Below are positions 1 to 9,230 of a stretch of 64,000 nt of DNA, in pieces. The position numbers and the translations under genes are program-made. Origin of the DNA: Bacillus massilioanorexius (GTDB lineage: Bacteria > Bacillota > Bacilli > Bacillales > DSM-1321); NCBI RefSeq assembly GCF_902374955.1, contig NZ_CABKRX010000094.1:124001-188000 (forward strand). The letters run 5' to 3'. Position 1 is the stretch's first letter. The number at the start of each line of letters is the position of its first letter. Under the pieces are notes generated by a model. That model had not been told where the DNA came from and did no database searches. It worked only from the letters and a program-made list of their open reading frames with translations.

Positions 1-1186
1 AGCCAGAATAATTTCCTAATACTGTAATATCTGGCATATGGTTTTGCAAAGAAGTCATTAATACTTGATGCTTCTTACGATAGAGTGTTCGTACACGATT
101 TAAATGGGTATTCCAATGGCCTTTTTGCATAAATAGATATAAGGTATGCTGGTGAAGACGTGATACCGTTTGTTTATAGATGGAACATTTTCTTTTATAG
201 GTTGCCATTAACTGTTTGGGTAATACCATATAGCTGATTCGTAATGAAGGCAATAGCGATTTGGAAAACGTGCCACAATATATTACTCGATCGTTCTTAT
301 CAAGACCTTGTAAGGATGGAATCGGTTTTCCTTTATAGCGAAACTCTCCATCATAATCATCCTCTATAATAAAGCTTTGCTGCTCTTCCGCCCATTGAAG
401 AAGTTCCAGCCTTCTTGTAATAGGCATTATCATTCCTATAGGGAATTGATGAGAAGGTGTTACATAGGCTGCTTTTACAAAATGTGAACGTAATTGATGA
501 ATATTAATACCATATTCATCAAGGGAAATAGGTATCATTTCCATTCTATTATTTTGAAAAACAGCTCTAGTACGATGAAAGCCAGGATTTTCAAATGCAA
601 TTTTTTGATTGTCTCCCAAAACTAAACAAAGCAATTGTATGATATATTGTGTCCCAGAGCCAATAATAATTTGATCGGCTGTACAGTTTACGCCTCTACT
701 TTGATATAAGTATAAACGAATTTGTTCTCGTAAAAGGAGCTCCCCCTGTTCATCTCCATTTAAAAAGAGTTCTCCATTATCTTTGTGAATCGTTTCCATC
801 GTAAGTCTCTTCCATATAGCATAAGGGAAAACGGATAAATCGATTTTCCCATGACTAAAATCATATTCGATGTTTTCTATTTCGGCATGTGTTGGTAAGT
901 GGACGGATGGATGACAAGTATCTTTACATACATCATAGTCAAGTTCATTAACAAAATAGCCTTTACGAAACTGACTGTTTATATATCCTTCTGCCGATAA
1001 TTGCTCGTATGCTGTTTGTATGGTGTTAATGCTAGCACCTAAATGAGTAGACAGTTTACGTTTAGAAGGTAATTTCTCGCCTGCAGAAATCCTCCCGCTT
1101 TTTATTTCTTCTTTTAAAAATGTATATAATTGTATATACATAGGTTCTTTACTATTAGAATCATACATAAAACTGATTTCAAGCAT
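1..1186 (-). CDS. MocR/GabR-type PLP-dependent transcriptional regulator (3' end cut by window edge)
   Basis: The reverse strand is open from an ATG at 1186 to the window edge, about 395 codons. The N-terminus is a GntR-type winged helix (…KEPMYIQLYTFLKEEI…, …LPSKRKLSTHLGAS…). It is followed by a fold-type I aminotransferase domain with GSGTQYIIQLL, FENPGFHRTR, IIEDDYDGEFRY and the YCGTFSKSLLPSLR segment, whose Lys should form the PLP Schiff base. Complete MocR proteins are usually about 450-480 aa, so roughly 60-80 residues lie outside the window. It is divergent from a GNAT acetyltransferase across a short gap holding repeated CTGG motifs, which suggests that it controls the acetyltransferase, itself, or both. 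The true ligand and targets cannot be read from the sequence. Confidence 0.9.
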   Translation of the reverse strand, partial: MLEISFMYDSNSKEPMYIQLYTFLKEEIKSGRISAGEKLPSKRKLSTHLGASINTIQTAYEQLSAEGYINSQFRKGYFVNELDYDVCKDTCHPSVHLPTHAEIENIEYDFSHGKIDLSVFPYAIWKRLTMETIHKDNGELFLNGDEQGELLLREQIRLYLYQSRGVNCTADQIIIGSGTQYIIQLLCLVLGDNQKIAFENPGFHRTRAVFQNNRMEMIPISLDEYGINIHQLRSHFVKAAYVTPSHQFPIGMIMPITRRLELLQWAEEQQSFIIEDDYDGEFRYKGKPIPSLQGLDKNDRVIYCGTFSKSLLPSLRISYMVLPKQLMATYKRKCSIYKQTVSRLHQHTLYLFMQKGHWNTHLNRVRTLYRKKHQVLMTSLQNHMPDITVLGNYSG

Positions 1187-1204
1187 AGATCATGTTCACA
1201 TCCT

Positions 1205-1266
1205 TCTGGTACCTTGAATTATATCAAATCTGGCACTTTTTATATAACCAGAATTCATCTTATAAT
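1205..1266 (+). promoter_or_regulatory. Candidate MocR operator and promoter of the GNAT gene
   Basis: Two direct repeats, TCTGGTAC (1205-1212) and TCTGGCAC (1229-1236), start 24 bp apart. An inverted copy, AACCAGA, follows at 1246-1252. A TATAAT -10 lies at 1261-1266 with no good -35, as expected for an activated promoter. Direct repeats spaced by about two helical turns are typical of MocR/GabR binding sites. The assignment to this regulator is inferred from adjacency. Confidence 0.5.
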
Positions 1267-1295
1267 ATTCTCATCTTAAAGAAGGGGGAAAGAAA

Positions 1296-1724
1296 ATGAT
1301 TAATATTACTTTTTTAGAAACTGAGGAAGAGATACGCTCAGCGTTTCCTATTATGAATCAATTACGTGAACATTTACAAGAGGAGGAATACTTGAAGCTC
1401 ACGTTAGAAATAAAAAATAAACATGATTACCAGCTTGTTGCTCTCTATGATGATGGAGATATGAAAGCGGTTATAGGCTTTATGCCTCGATTAACATTGT
1501 TTAATGGTCCATTTATTTATGTGAGTGATTTAGTAACAGATAATGATAATCGATCTAACGGATATGGCAGACAACTATTAGCGTATATTGAGAAGCTTTC
1601 AAAAGAGAAAGGGTATCATCTTATTTCTTTATCAAGTGGGCTACAACGTAGGGATGCTCATCGTTTCTATAAAGATAAAATGAACTATCAACAGGTCAGT
1701 TACAAATTTCGTAAATCGTTATAA
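1296..1724 (+). CDS. GNAT family N-acetyltransferase
   Basis: A 142-residue single-domain GNAT acetyltransferase. The acetyl-CoA binding motif A is visible around residues 80-100 (VSDLVTDNDNRSNGYGRQLL, i.e. R/N-x-x-G-x-G), with the C-terminal …DAHRFYKDKMNYQ… strand-helix typical of the fold. The start is supported by a purine-rich site (AGAAGGGGGAAAG) just before ATG 1296. It is divergently transcribed from the MocR-type regulator, an arrangement common for small detoxifying acetyltransferases. The substrate is unknown; small amines or amino compounds are likely for this class. It seems monocistronic, since more than 100 bp separate it from the next gene. Confidence 0.85.
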   Translation: MINITFLETEEEIRSAFPIMNQLREHLQEEEYLKLTLEIKNKHDYQLVALYDDGDMKAVIGFMPRLTLFNGPFIYVSDLVTDNDNRSNGYGRQLLAYIEKLSKEKGYHLISLSSGLQRRDAHRFYKDKMNYQQVSYKFRKSL

Positions 1725-1836
1725 TGGTTCGTAATAGACTCATTGATTTATCTGACTATATCAGTGATAATCTATTTAATGACAGAATATTCTATTACTT
1801 CTAAGACGTTAATCTATAGTTCTGGAGGGATCGTGT

Positions 1837-3075
1837 TTGAGAATTAATGCCGAGCGTTTAAAAAGTCATTTTGAACAGATAAGTCAATTTGGAAAAATTG
1901 GAGAAACAGGTGTATGTCGACCTGCTCATTCTCCAGAGGAAAAACAAGCCTTTGAACTAGCGATGAAATGGATGAAGGAAGCTGGAATGGAAACTAGAAT
2001 TGATCATTTTGGAAACTTGATTGGTCGTTTAGAAGGGAAGAAAAAAGATGCTCCGATATTAATGCTTGGTTCCCATTTAGACTCGCAACCTTATGGAGGA
2101 AGATTCGATGGAGTTGCTGGTGTTTTGGCTGCTATTGAAACAGTTAAAACGATGAGTGAGTTAAGTATTGAACCAGAATGTCCAATTGAGGTTGTATCCT
2201 TCGCTGATGAGGAGGGCTGGCGCTTTAACAAAGGTTTATTTGGTGTAAGAGGCATCTTAGGAAAGTTGGAGGAAGGAGAGCTGTCTCGTAGTGACCATAA
2301 TGGCATTACAAGGGAACAAGCTTTAAAGGACTTTGGCTGCAATCCTGAACTGTTTGAACAGTCTATTTATCCACCAAAAAGCATCTCAGCTTTTTTAGAA
2401 CTTCATATCGAACAAGGTCCTGTTCTTGATAAAATGAATGTACCAATTGGTATCGTAACAGCTATATCAGGTCCACTCTGGTTAACTGTCAAATTAAAAG
2501 GATTTGCTGGACATGCAGGGTCTGTTCCGATGAACATGAGACAAGATGCTTTAGTAGGAGCTGCTGAAATCATTCTCGCTTTAAATGAAATTGCGAAGCA
2601 GGAAGATGGCGCACCTACTGTTAGTACAGTTGGTTCATTAAACGTTTTTCCAAATTCTCGCAACATTATCCCAGAAGAAGTAGTGTTGACGCTTGATTTA
2701 CGAGATATGAATCAAGAACGTCGTGATAGATATGAACAGCAATTAATTGAAAAAATTAAACAAGTCGCAGCTAAACATCAGTTGACATATGAAATTACTG
2801 TTGATACGAATAGTGAACCTAGGTTTTGTGCCAAATGGATTCAGGAAACTATAGAAAATGCCTGTAAGGAATTAGGGGTAAATGCCCCTAAATTGATGAG
2901 TGGTCCTTTTCACGACTCTTTACAAATGTCATATGAATGTGATTATGGAATGATATTTGTTCGTTGTAAGGATGGAATAAGCCACAATCCTGCTGAATAC
3001 TCGTCCTATGATGATTTAGCCTTAGGTACAGAGGTAATGCTAACTACAGTATTAGAAATGATAAACAGATCTTGA
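1837..3075 (+). CDS. M20-family Zn-dependent amidohydrolase (N-carbamoyl-L-amino acid hydrolase / allantoate amidohydrolase type)
   Basis: 412 aa, the usual size for the AllC/HyuC/AmaB branch of M20. Metal-binding signatures are present: GSHLDSQPYGGRFDG near residue 79 (His and Asp), SFADEEGWRF near 131 (the Glu pair), LELHIEQGP near 187 (His) and GPFHDSL near 353 (His). These enzymes hydrolyse N-carbamoyl amino acids, ureidoglycine-type compounds or N-acyl amino acids, using two divalent metal ions in the cytoplasm. The start is TTG 1837, with GGAGGG about 8 bases upstream. A strong terminator follows, so it is probably monocistronic. Without purine-catabolism or hydantoinase neighbours, the substrate (carbamoyl amino acid, allantoate or formyl-Cys) stays open. 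Confidence 0.88.
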   Translation: MRINAERLKSHFEQISQFGKIGETGVCRPAHSPEEKQAFELAMKWMKEAGMETRIDHFGNLIGRLEGKKKDAPILMLGSHLDSQPYGGRFDGVAGVLAAIETVKTMSELSIEPECPIEVVSFADEEGWRFNKGLFGVRGILGKLEEGELSRSDHNGITREQALKDFGCNPELFEQSIYPPKSISAFLELHIEQGPVLDKMNVPIGIVTAISGPLWLTVKLKGFAGHAGSVPMNMRQDALVGAAEIILALNEIAKQEDGAPTVSTVGSLNVFPNSRNIIPEEVVLTLDLRDMNQERRDRYEQQLIEKIKQVAAKHQLTYEITVDTNSEPRFCAKWIQETIENACKELGVNAPKLMSGPFHDSLQMSYECDYGMIFVRCKDGISHNPAEYSSYDDLALGTEVMLTTVLEMINRS

Positions 3076-3080
3076 GTTAA

Positions 3081-3124
3081 AAAATGTCTCAAAAGTATAG
3101 CTAGACATACTTTTGAGACATTTT
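3081..3124 (+). terminator. Rho-independent terminator after the M20 hydrolase gene
   Basis: Perfect 18-bp inverted repeat: AAAATGTCTCAAAAGTAT (3081-3098) and its complement (3107-3124) around an 8-nt loop, with the 3' arm ending in a T-run. It may also serve the opposing CAP remnant. Confidence 0.85.
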
Positions 3125-3126
3125 CA

Positions 3127-3723
3127 TTAGTTTTTGGTTGTTTGAAACGACCATGTTTTTTGTAGATTGCTTATTTTTCCATTTTTAAATTGAGGTGTTG
3201 CTTGAATTTTTATTATATAGGTAGACCCAAAATCTAAAGGTTTTTTGGGAAAATAAAAATACCAGATAGACTTGAATCCTTTGTACTATCAATCATAAAA
3301 ATAGTATACTATTTCCTTTTGAGTCTACTAAGGCTATTTTTTTTGCATAGACTTTTCCTCTGTTATTCCCATATAAACAAAGTGATATAGGATAACCAAC
3401 CATTGTTTGATCTACTCCATAGAACGGTGAGCAATTCATTGGTTAATTCCTTCAATATGATCTTCATTCTGATAGGAAATCACTTCACCATAACTATTGA
3501 AACCTGTAAGACCATAGTATTGCATACGATTTTGTAATTTTTGACCTGTATAATAATTCGTATCTTTTCTTTTCATTTGAATATGATCTGTTTGGTTATA
3601 ATGTACCAGATAATTGGCATGAGACTGAGCGACTTTTGTTAACTGTGGATTTTTTACTAAACTAATCAACTTAGCTTGGTTACGTATGCTGTTTAAATAT
3701 TGTTTATATAAGAAATTAGACAT
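3127..3723 (-). pseudogene. CAP (SCP/PR-1-like) domain protein, frameshifted remnant
   Basis: On the reverse strand, 3723-3436 encodes a CAP N-terminal half: VAQSHANYLVHYNQTDH, followed by GYG-like …YYGLTGFNSYGEVISYQ. The frame then breaks at INQ-stop. The missing next part (MNCSPFYGVDQTMVGYP…, matching the 'SPFHR' region of CAP proteins) is in another frame at about 3435-3290. The C-terminal end (…STYIIKIQATPQF…KTWSFQTTKN) is in a third frame and stops at 3127. No signal peptide remains: a TGA lies in frame 18 bases upstream of ATG 3723. Intact Bacillus homologues are secreted proteins with this domain. Two frameshifts plus the lost N-terminus indicate a dead gene. A sequencing error could explain one break but hardly all. 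Confidence 0.75.
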
Positions 3724-3810
3724 ATTGTTACTATGTATTCACCAATCTATGTTATTTTGAACAAAAATTAAAGCTATAATAACGGTAAAAAAACAATGAG
3801 GTGAGTCGAC

Positions 3811-5244
3811 ATGTATATTTATAGAGGAGAAGATATTAAGAGAGTCGATGAACAAGCAGCTTTGCAAGGTTTAGATACGTTCACATTAATGGAAAATGCG
3901 GGACGTTCTTTATTTGAAGCATTGAAGGGCATCTTAAACAAAAAACAGCGAATTGTCATTCTTTCAGGCAAAGGAAATAATGGAGGAGATGGTATTGTTT
4001 TAGCGCGATATTTACATATGTCTGAATATATTGTAGAGCTCGCTTTTCCTCTTGGAATAGCAGCTACTGAAATAGCAAAAAAACATTTGCAATATTACAA
4101 GGCTATAGGACTAAATGTAAGTGAAATAAGTGGTAATTATGATGTGATTATTGATGCTTTATTAGGAGTAGGGGCTAAGCTACCGCTAAAAGAGAAGCTT
4201 GTAGATATTGTGAAATGGGCAAATAGTCAAGATGCACTTCGAGTAGCTATAGACGTGCCGACAGGTGTCATGTCGAATTTAGGAGATGTTGACCAGGCTT
4301 TTCATGCGGATTATACGTATTCACTCCATGGATTTAAACCATCTGCCTTTTTAGAAGAAAGTACGAATTATTATGGAAAAAAACAATCTCTATCTATTGG
4401 AATACCTCACGATTCTAGTTGGAAAATTTGGACAAAAGCAGATGTTAAAATGAGCTTTTTGAAAAGGTCAGCTAATGCACATAAAGGAACTTTTGGTACA
4501 GGCTTATTAGTAGCAGGATGTGACGAAATGCCAGGTAGTGCAATGCTTGCTAGCTTAGGTGCTATGCGAGCAGGGATAGGAAAATTAACTGTAGCTACAT
4601 CATCCTTTGCATCGAGCATTATTGCAGGAAGAGTCCCTGAATGTACGTATTTGCATGATGGAATACAAAAAATTGCTTCAGGATTTGTTCCTAAAGGGAT
4701 AAAAGCTGTGGCAATCGGACCAGGATTAGAAGATGAGGACCTTGTTGACAAAGCATTACAGACATTGTTTACAACCAAATTACCAATTGTACTTGATGCA
4801 GGGGCTTTACAGAAAAGAATGTATCCAAAGAGAGATGCTGTTACAATTGTAACACCACACCCACGTGAATTTAGCAGAATGACGGGGAAAACAGTGAAGG
4901 ATATCCAAAATAATCGCATGGAATTAGCCTATCACTATTCGCTGGAAAATGATGTGATTGTCGTTTTAAAAGGAAGAAATACGGTGATTGCCTTTCCGGA
5001 TGGAAGTCTATATGTGAATGAAACAGGCAATGTTGGATTAGCCAAAGGGGGTACAGGGGATACTTTAACGGGAATCATTTTAGCTTTTTTATCTTCATAC
5101 ACTGATGTTAAAGCTGCAATTGCAAATGCGGTATATTTTCATGGAGCTACAGCAGATTTATGGTACGAGAATAAGGCTGCTACTAGCATGTTAGCAAGTG
5201 ATATTAGTGATCATCTAGCAATAGTCATGAAAGAATTTGAATGA
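3811..5244 (+). CDS. nnr: Bifunctional NAD(P)HX epimerase / ADP-dependent NAD(P)HX dehydratase
   Basis: 477 aa, the normal length of the YjeF-type fusion. The N-terminal half is the epimerase (NAGRSLFEALKG near residue 30, GKGNNGGDG near 55, IDALLGVGAKLPL near 114). The C-terminal half is the ribokinase-like dehydratase (AHKGTFGTGLLVAG near 223, MRAGIGKLTVAT near 253, VTPHPREFSRMTG near 350, AKGGTGDTLTGI near 410). It repairs hydrated NADH/NADPH: the epimerase interconverts R and S forms, and the dehydratase restores the S form using ADP. GAGGTGAGT precedes ATG 3811. It stands alone here; in many Bacillus genomes it neighbours acpS, which is not visible. Confidence 0.95.
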   Translation: MYIYRGEDIKRVDEQAALQGLDTFTLMENAGRSLFEALKGILNKKQRIVILSGKGNNGGDGIVLARYLHMSEYIVELAFPLGIAATEIAKKHLQYYKAIGLNVSEISGNYDVIIDALLGVGAKLPLKEKLVDIVKWANSQDALRVAIDVPTGVMSNLGDVDQAFHADYTYSLHGFKPSAFLEESTNYYGKKQSLSIGIPHDSSWKIWTKADVKMSFLKRSANAHKGTFGTGLLVAGCDEMPGSAMLASLGAMRAGIGKLTVATSSFASSIIAGRVPECTYLHDGIQKIASGFVPKGIKAVAIGPGLEDEDLVDKALQTLFTTKLPIVLDAGALQKRMYPKRDAVTIVTPHPREFSRMTGKTVKDIQNNRMELAYHYSLENDVIVVLKGRNTVIAFPDGSLYVNETGNVGLAKGGTGDTLTGIILAFLSSYTDVKAAIANAVYFHGATADLWYENKAATSMLASDISDHLAIVMKEFE

Positions 5245-5573
5245 TTAATAGGAATGTGATATTCATTGTTGTAAGGTAGGGCGTTAACTGGACACCCTTT
5301 TACATTATTATGTGATTTTCATACTCGCATCTCAGGCAAAAGAGTGAAATAAAGTGATGGGCAAAACAAAGTGTGTAAAAACAGCTTTGTTTGAGAGTAA
5401 ACATACCTTTTATTAAACGAATCCATAAGGGAGGGATATAAGGGATTTGGCTATTAATAATATAACGGATCCATCCATATCTTAGAACAAAATGAACTAC
5501 CTCACTTTACCATTATAAAATGATAACGCATGTATCATCCTAAAAATGAACCATTTTAAAGGAGAAGGAGAAA
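5245..5573. other. Intergenic region, no gene seen
   Basis: 329 bases between nnr and the YkoP-like gene. I found no ORF with a ribosome site, no strong hairpin and no RNA motif. AAAGGAGAAGGAG just before 5574 belongs to the next gene. Confidence 0.6.
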
Positions 5574-6146
5574 ATGCGTATTCGTAAAATGTTGATAAAG
5601 ATTTGGCTGTTTGTAGATCCTTTCTATTGCTCGTTTACTCGCCTTAGACTCATTACTTCTAGTTTGGAATCAGATGGAGTTTTCCGAGTGCGATTAACAA
5701 AATATAAGGGAAATGATGTGATCTTAACAGATGGAACGGAGGTATTTAAAAATGATCTCTTTTTAAAAATTCATCTGCACAATGTAAAAGTATTGAATGA
5801 TAGTTTGAATGTAAAAAATGAAATGTTGAAAGGAAGGCAACTATATCGAAAAGTTAAGAACTCGATGCCTTCTTTAGCATCGTTTATTCGAACTCATCCT
5901 GATTCTGAAAGAATAAAAGGTGTTATTGGTATCACGATGATCAATAAGGGATATCTCTCACTTGGATTTGATTGTGTTTTTCCTCAGAATAAAATGTATT
6001 CTTTATATAAAAAAATATCTCACATTCCTATTTATTTACTATCAAAAAAGAATTTTTCAATGGAAGTGTTAAAAAAAGAGCGAATTGTATATTTAATGAT
6101 GTCAAAAGATAAGTTGTTGGACTCATATAAAATAGTTAGTGAATAA
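5574..6146 (+). CDS. YkoP-like protein
   Basis: 190 aa, basic (many Lys), with no signal peptide. The first 90 residues have the look of Bacillus YkoP: a WLFVDPFYCSFTRLR segment, then FRVRLTKYKG, LTDGTEVFKNDLFLKIHLHN. Function is unknown. In B. subtilis ykoP lies near membrane and envelope genes, but nothing comparable flanks it here. The start at 5574 is supported by GGAGAAGGAG directly upstream. A short terminator follows. The family assignment is from memory of sequence pattern and is moderately sure. The second half (…GYLSLGFDCVFPQNK…) looks like an α/β region without recognisable catalytic motif. Confidence 0.6.
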   Translation: MRIRKMLIKIWLFVDPFYCSFTRLRLITSSLESDGVFRVRLTKYKGNDVILTDGTEVFKNDLFLKIHLHNVKVLNDSLNVKNEMLKGRQLYRKVKNSMPSLASFIRTHPDSERIKGVIGITMINKGYLSLGFDCVFPQNKMYSLYKKISHIPIYLLSKKNFSMEVLKKERIVYLMMSKDKLLDSYKIVSE

Positions 6147-6166
6147 GTATTCTAAATATCAATATT

Positions 6167-6195
6167 AAAGAGGCTAATGATTCTAGCCTCTTTTT
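6167..6195. terminator. Terminator between convergent genes
   Basis: AAAGAGGCTA (6167-6176) pairs with TAGCCTCTTT (6184-6193) around a 7-nt loop and is followed by T residues. The A-run on the other side lets it act for the Ca2+-ATPase gene on the reverse strand as well. Confidence 0.8.
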
Positions 6196-6222
6196 ATTTA
6201 TGGCTCTTGTTATTACATATTT

Positions 6223-8874
6223 TTATGCATTTTTCTTCATTGTGGTATTCCGTAATGCCTTACCAATATCCATGAGAATCACAGCGAGCAAAGCTAATCC
6301 TGTAGCAATCGTCCACTCATACAAACCGAATGCATCTGGTATAGAGAAAATACTCCGAATGCCTGGAATGATTGTAATAAAATATAGACATAAGCAAATC
6401 GTAACGGCTCCTAAGACATATTTATTACTCAAAAGGCCAATTTTTAAAGCAGTCTGAGAATTCGATCGAGCGGTAAATGTTTGGAACGTTCTGGCAAGAA
6501 TAAGTGTTGTAAAAGCCATTGCGACACTTATTTGTTCATTTTGCTGAAGCCCAATATATTGAGAGACAATAACTGCTATTCCAATTAGTAAACCACGAAT
6601 AATGACAATTTGCATCGTTCCACCTGAAAATAATCCTTCGTTTATATCTCTAGGTTTTTTTTGCATAATTCCTGGTTCTGCTTTTTCCATACCAATGGCA
6701 ATAGCAGGAAGGGAATCATTAACGAGATTTATAAACAGTAATTGAATAGCAGTAAACGGATTTATCCAATTAAATACGAGTGCGAAAATAATGGCAATAA
6801 TTGCGCCTAAATTTCCTGCGAACAAAAAAGCAATGGATTTTTTTATGTTTTCGAATACCGTTCTTCCAACCTCTACTGCTTTCACGATTGATACGAAATT
6901 ATCATCTGTTAATATCATTGCTGAAGCATCTTTGGCAACATCTGTTCCACTACCCATAGCTATACCAATATCAGCTTGCTTTAAAGCAGGGGCGTCATTT
7001 ACACCATCACCCGTCATTGCAGTAATTTTCCCTTTTTTCTGCCATGCACGTACAATTCGAATTTTATTCTCAGGTGAAACTCGTGCATACACTGAAATAC
7101 TCTCGAGTTTTTTATCTAGTTCAACTTCATTTAGAGCATCTAATTCTTGGCCTGTTAAGGCAATATCATTTTTATCCATTAACCCAATATCATGGCCGAT
7201 AGCTTGGGCTGTTGTTTTATGATCACCGGTAATCATGACCGTTTTAATACCAGCCTTTTTAGATTCTTTTATAGCGTCATAAACTGCTTCACGTGGTGGA
7301 TCAATCATGGCTGTAAGACCAACTAGTGTAAAATTTTCTTCATCTTCAATAAATATTTCTCGTTTATCATTTGGTAAATTTTTGTACCCGTAAGCTAAAA
7401 CACGGAGCGCTTTTTTTGAAAAACCTTCATTTGCTGCTTTTAACTCATTTAATATGTCATTAGTTAATGGTTTTTCCTCATCATTTATTAAAATAGAATG
7501 ACAACGCTCAAATAAAACATCTGGTCCCCCTTTAACCAGCATGGCTTTTTGGTTATTGAAATTATGAACAGTAGACATTAACTTTCTGTCAGAGTCGAAG
7601 GGGAGTTCGGCTTCTCTTGGAAAAGTTGCTCGAATTTTACCATAGTCTTTCTTTTTAGCATTACTGAATGCGATTAAAGCAACTTCTGTTGGATCACCAA
7701 GTTCTTTTCCTTCTTCATTAATATGTGAGTCATTGCATAAAACAGCGATATGAAGAAGGGCGTGCTCACCTGTAGTCCAAAGATTTGTATCTTCTGGAAA
7801 ATTCGTTTTCATTTCACCTGGGATGTAATAATCTACAACGGTCATTTTATTTTGGGTTAGAGTTCCTGTCTTATCTGTACAGATTAGTGATGCTGAACCT
7901 AATGTTTCGACAGCTGGTAGTTTTCGTATAATTGCATGGTTTTTTGCCATATTATTTGTTCCTACAGCTAAAACGATGGTCACAATTGAATTCAATGCCT
8001 CGGGTATTGCTGCGACTGCTACAGCAACAGCAAACATTAAAGCATCAAGTATAGAAGCCGTCATATTTGTACTATCATTTGAAAACCAAACACGTCCTAC
8101 CTGAATAGCAAAAATAAATATACATAGACACAAAATTACGATGCCTAGTTTCTTACTAAAAACTTCTAATTTCTTTTGTAAAGGAGTTTGTTTTGATTCT
8201 GCGCTTTCAAGTAACGAAGCAATTTTGCCGATTTCAGTATTTTGTCCAGTTCCTGTTACAACCATTGTTCCACGTCCATAAACTACCATAGACCCACTGT
8301 ATAGCGTGTTCCGACGGTCTCCTAAAGGTTGGTCATGATGAATGGTATCTTCAAACTTTTCAACTGCTTCAGATTCGCCAGTCAGCATACCCTCATCCAC
8401 TTTAAGAGTACCAGTTTCTATGATGCGACCATCACCAGGAATATTATCTCCTGCTTCCAATAATACAATATCACCTGGTACTAATTCTCTAGCAGGGACT
8501 GTACTTTTCTTTCCGTCACGCATTACCTTTGCCTCGGGAGTAGACATCTTTTTAAGAGCATCAAGTGAGTTCTCTGCTTTTCTAGTTTGAATGGTACTAA
8601 TAACAGAGTTCAGAATTAGAACTAATAAAATAATAATGGATTCAATTACTTCCCCTAAAAAAATTTGAACGGCTGCAGCAATGAGTAAGACAATACTCAT
8701 AGGGTCTTTAAAATTTGAAAAAAACAATTTCCATATAGAGTCTCTTATATTCGCCTTAAGCTCATTATACCCATACTTTTCTTGGCGTGTTGAGACTTCA
8801 TTGAGAGATAGACCATCTCGCGTAGATTGCACTTCTGATAGTACATCGTCAATATCTTTAAGATAATATTCCAT
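6223..8874 (-). CDS. P-type Ca2+-transporting ATPase (PII type, LMCA1/YloB-like)
   Basis: 883 aa, the standard length. It has an N-terminal cation ATPase domain, M1-M2 (about 50-100), an actuator domain with MLTGES near 164, and M4 with the ion-binding AAIPEAL at about 288-294. The phosphorylation site ICTDKTGT has its Asp at 334. Then come the nucleotide domain (KGGPDVLFERC), MTGDGVNDAP, and six C-terminal helices with NLVNDSLPAIAIGMEKAEPGIM. The IPEAL and N…D motifs point to Ca2+ export coupled to ATP, as in Listeria LMCA1, rather than to heavy metals, which would need CPC. ATG 8874 has AGAAAGGAAT upstream. It is transcribed alone and is convergent with the YkoP-like gene. Confidence 0.93.
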   Translation of the reverse strand: MEYYLKDIDDVLSEVQSTRDGLSLNEVSTRQEKYGYNELKANIRDSIWKLFFSNFKDPMSIVLLIAAAVQIFLGEVIESIIILLVLILNSVISTIQTRKAENSLDALKKMSTPEAKVMRDGKKSTVPARELVPGDIVLLEAGDNIPGDGRIIETGTLKVDEGMLTGESEAVEKFEDTIHHDQPLGDRRNTLYSGSMVVYGRGTMVVTGTGQNTEIGKIASLLESAESKQTPLQKKLEVFSKKLGIVILCLCIFIFAIQVGRVWFSNDSTNMTASILDALMFAVAVAVAAIPEALNSIVTIVLAVGTNNMAKNHAIIRKLPAVETLGSASLICTDKTGTLTQNKMTVVDYYIPGEMKTNFPEDTNLWTTGEHALLHIAVLCNDSHINEEGKELGDPTEVALIAFSNAKKKDYGKIRATFPREAELPFDSDRKLMSTVHNFNNQKAMLVKGGPDVLFERCHSILINDEEKPLTNDILNELKAANEGFSKKALRVLAYGYKNLPNDKREIFIEDEENFTLVGLTAMIDPPREAVYDAIKESKKAGIKTVMITGDHKTTAQAIGHDIGLMDKNDIALTGQELDALNEVELDKKLESISVYARVSPENKIRIVRAWQKKGKITAMTGDGVNDAPALKQADIGIAMGSGTDVAKDASAMILTDDNFVSIVKAVEVGRTVFENIKKSIAFLFAGNLGAIIAIIFALVFNWINPFTAIQLLFINLVNDSLPAIAIGMEKAEPGIMQKKPRDINEGLFSGGTMQIVIIRGLLIGIAVIVSQYIGLQQNEQISVAMAFTTLILARTFQTFTARSNSQTALKIGLLSNKYVLGAVTICLCLYFITIIPGIRSIFSIPDAFGLYEWTIATGLALLAVILMDIGKALRNTTMKKNA

Positions 8875-9230
8875 ACCTGTATTCCTTTCTTAACAAAGTT
8901 TACTGAACAGCTATGGAAATAGCTTTCCCTACCGAGGATTTTATTATCATTAGAGATCGTGCACATTTTGATCCAAGGGAATAGTTGTAAGACGAAAAAA
9001 AGGACAGTCTAGACAAAGAACTTTTCATTTTTCTAGAAGGCTTCAAAGATACTAATGATGTCATTTAATTTTAAATATGATTGCTCTTTTATTTACATCT
9101 GTAAAAAATGTTTGAATTTTTTACATTTAAATCGAAAAGAATAAAGAGTAAGAATTACCTCTTTATAATTACAGCAAATAAATGAGTGATTTCTTAATGT
9201 GAAGAAATAATTTTCAATAGAGGCGAACAT
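8875..9230. other. Divergent intergenic region with a small AT hairpin
   Basis: 356 bases between the divergent ATPase and small hypothetical gene, so promoters for both must lie here. GTAAAAAA (9101-9108) and TTTTTTAC (9117-9124) form a weak AT-rich inverted repeat. I saw no conserved RNA element. Confidence 0.5.

Noticed and set aside
2091..2666. Reverse-strand ORFs inside the M20 hydrolase gene
   Set aside because: They are antisense shadows of a gene with complete catalytic motifs and have no ribosome sites.
4407..4919. 170-codon reverse ORF inside nnr
   Set aside because: Antisense shadow of the dehydratase domain; composition matches a mirrored coding frame.
8745..8966. 73-codon reverse ORF at the ATPase start
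   Set aside because: Overlaps the true ATPase N-terminus in another frame and has no family likeness.
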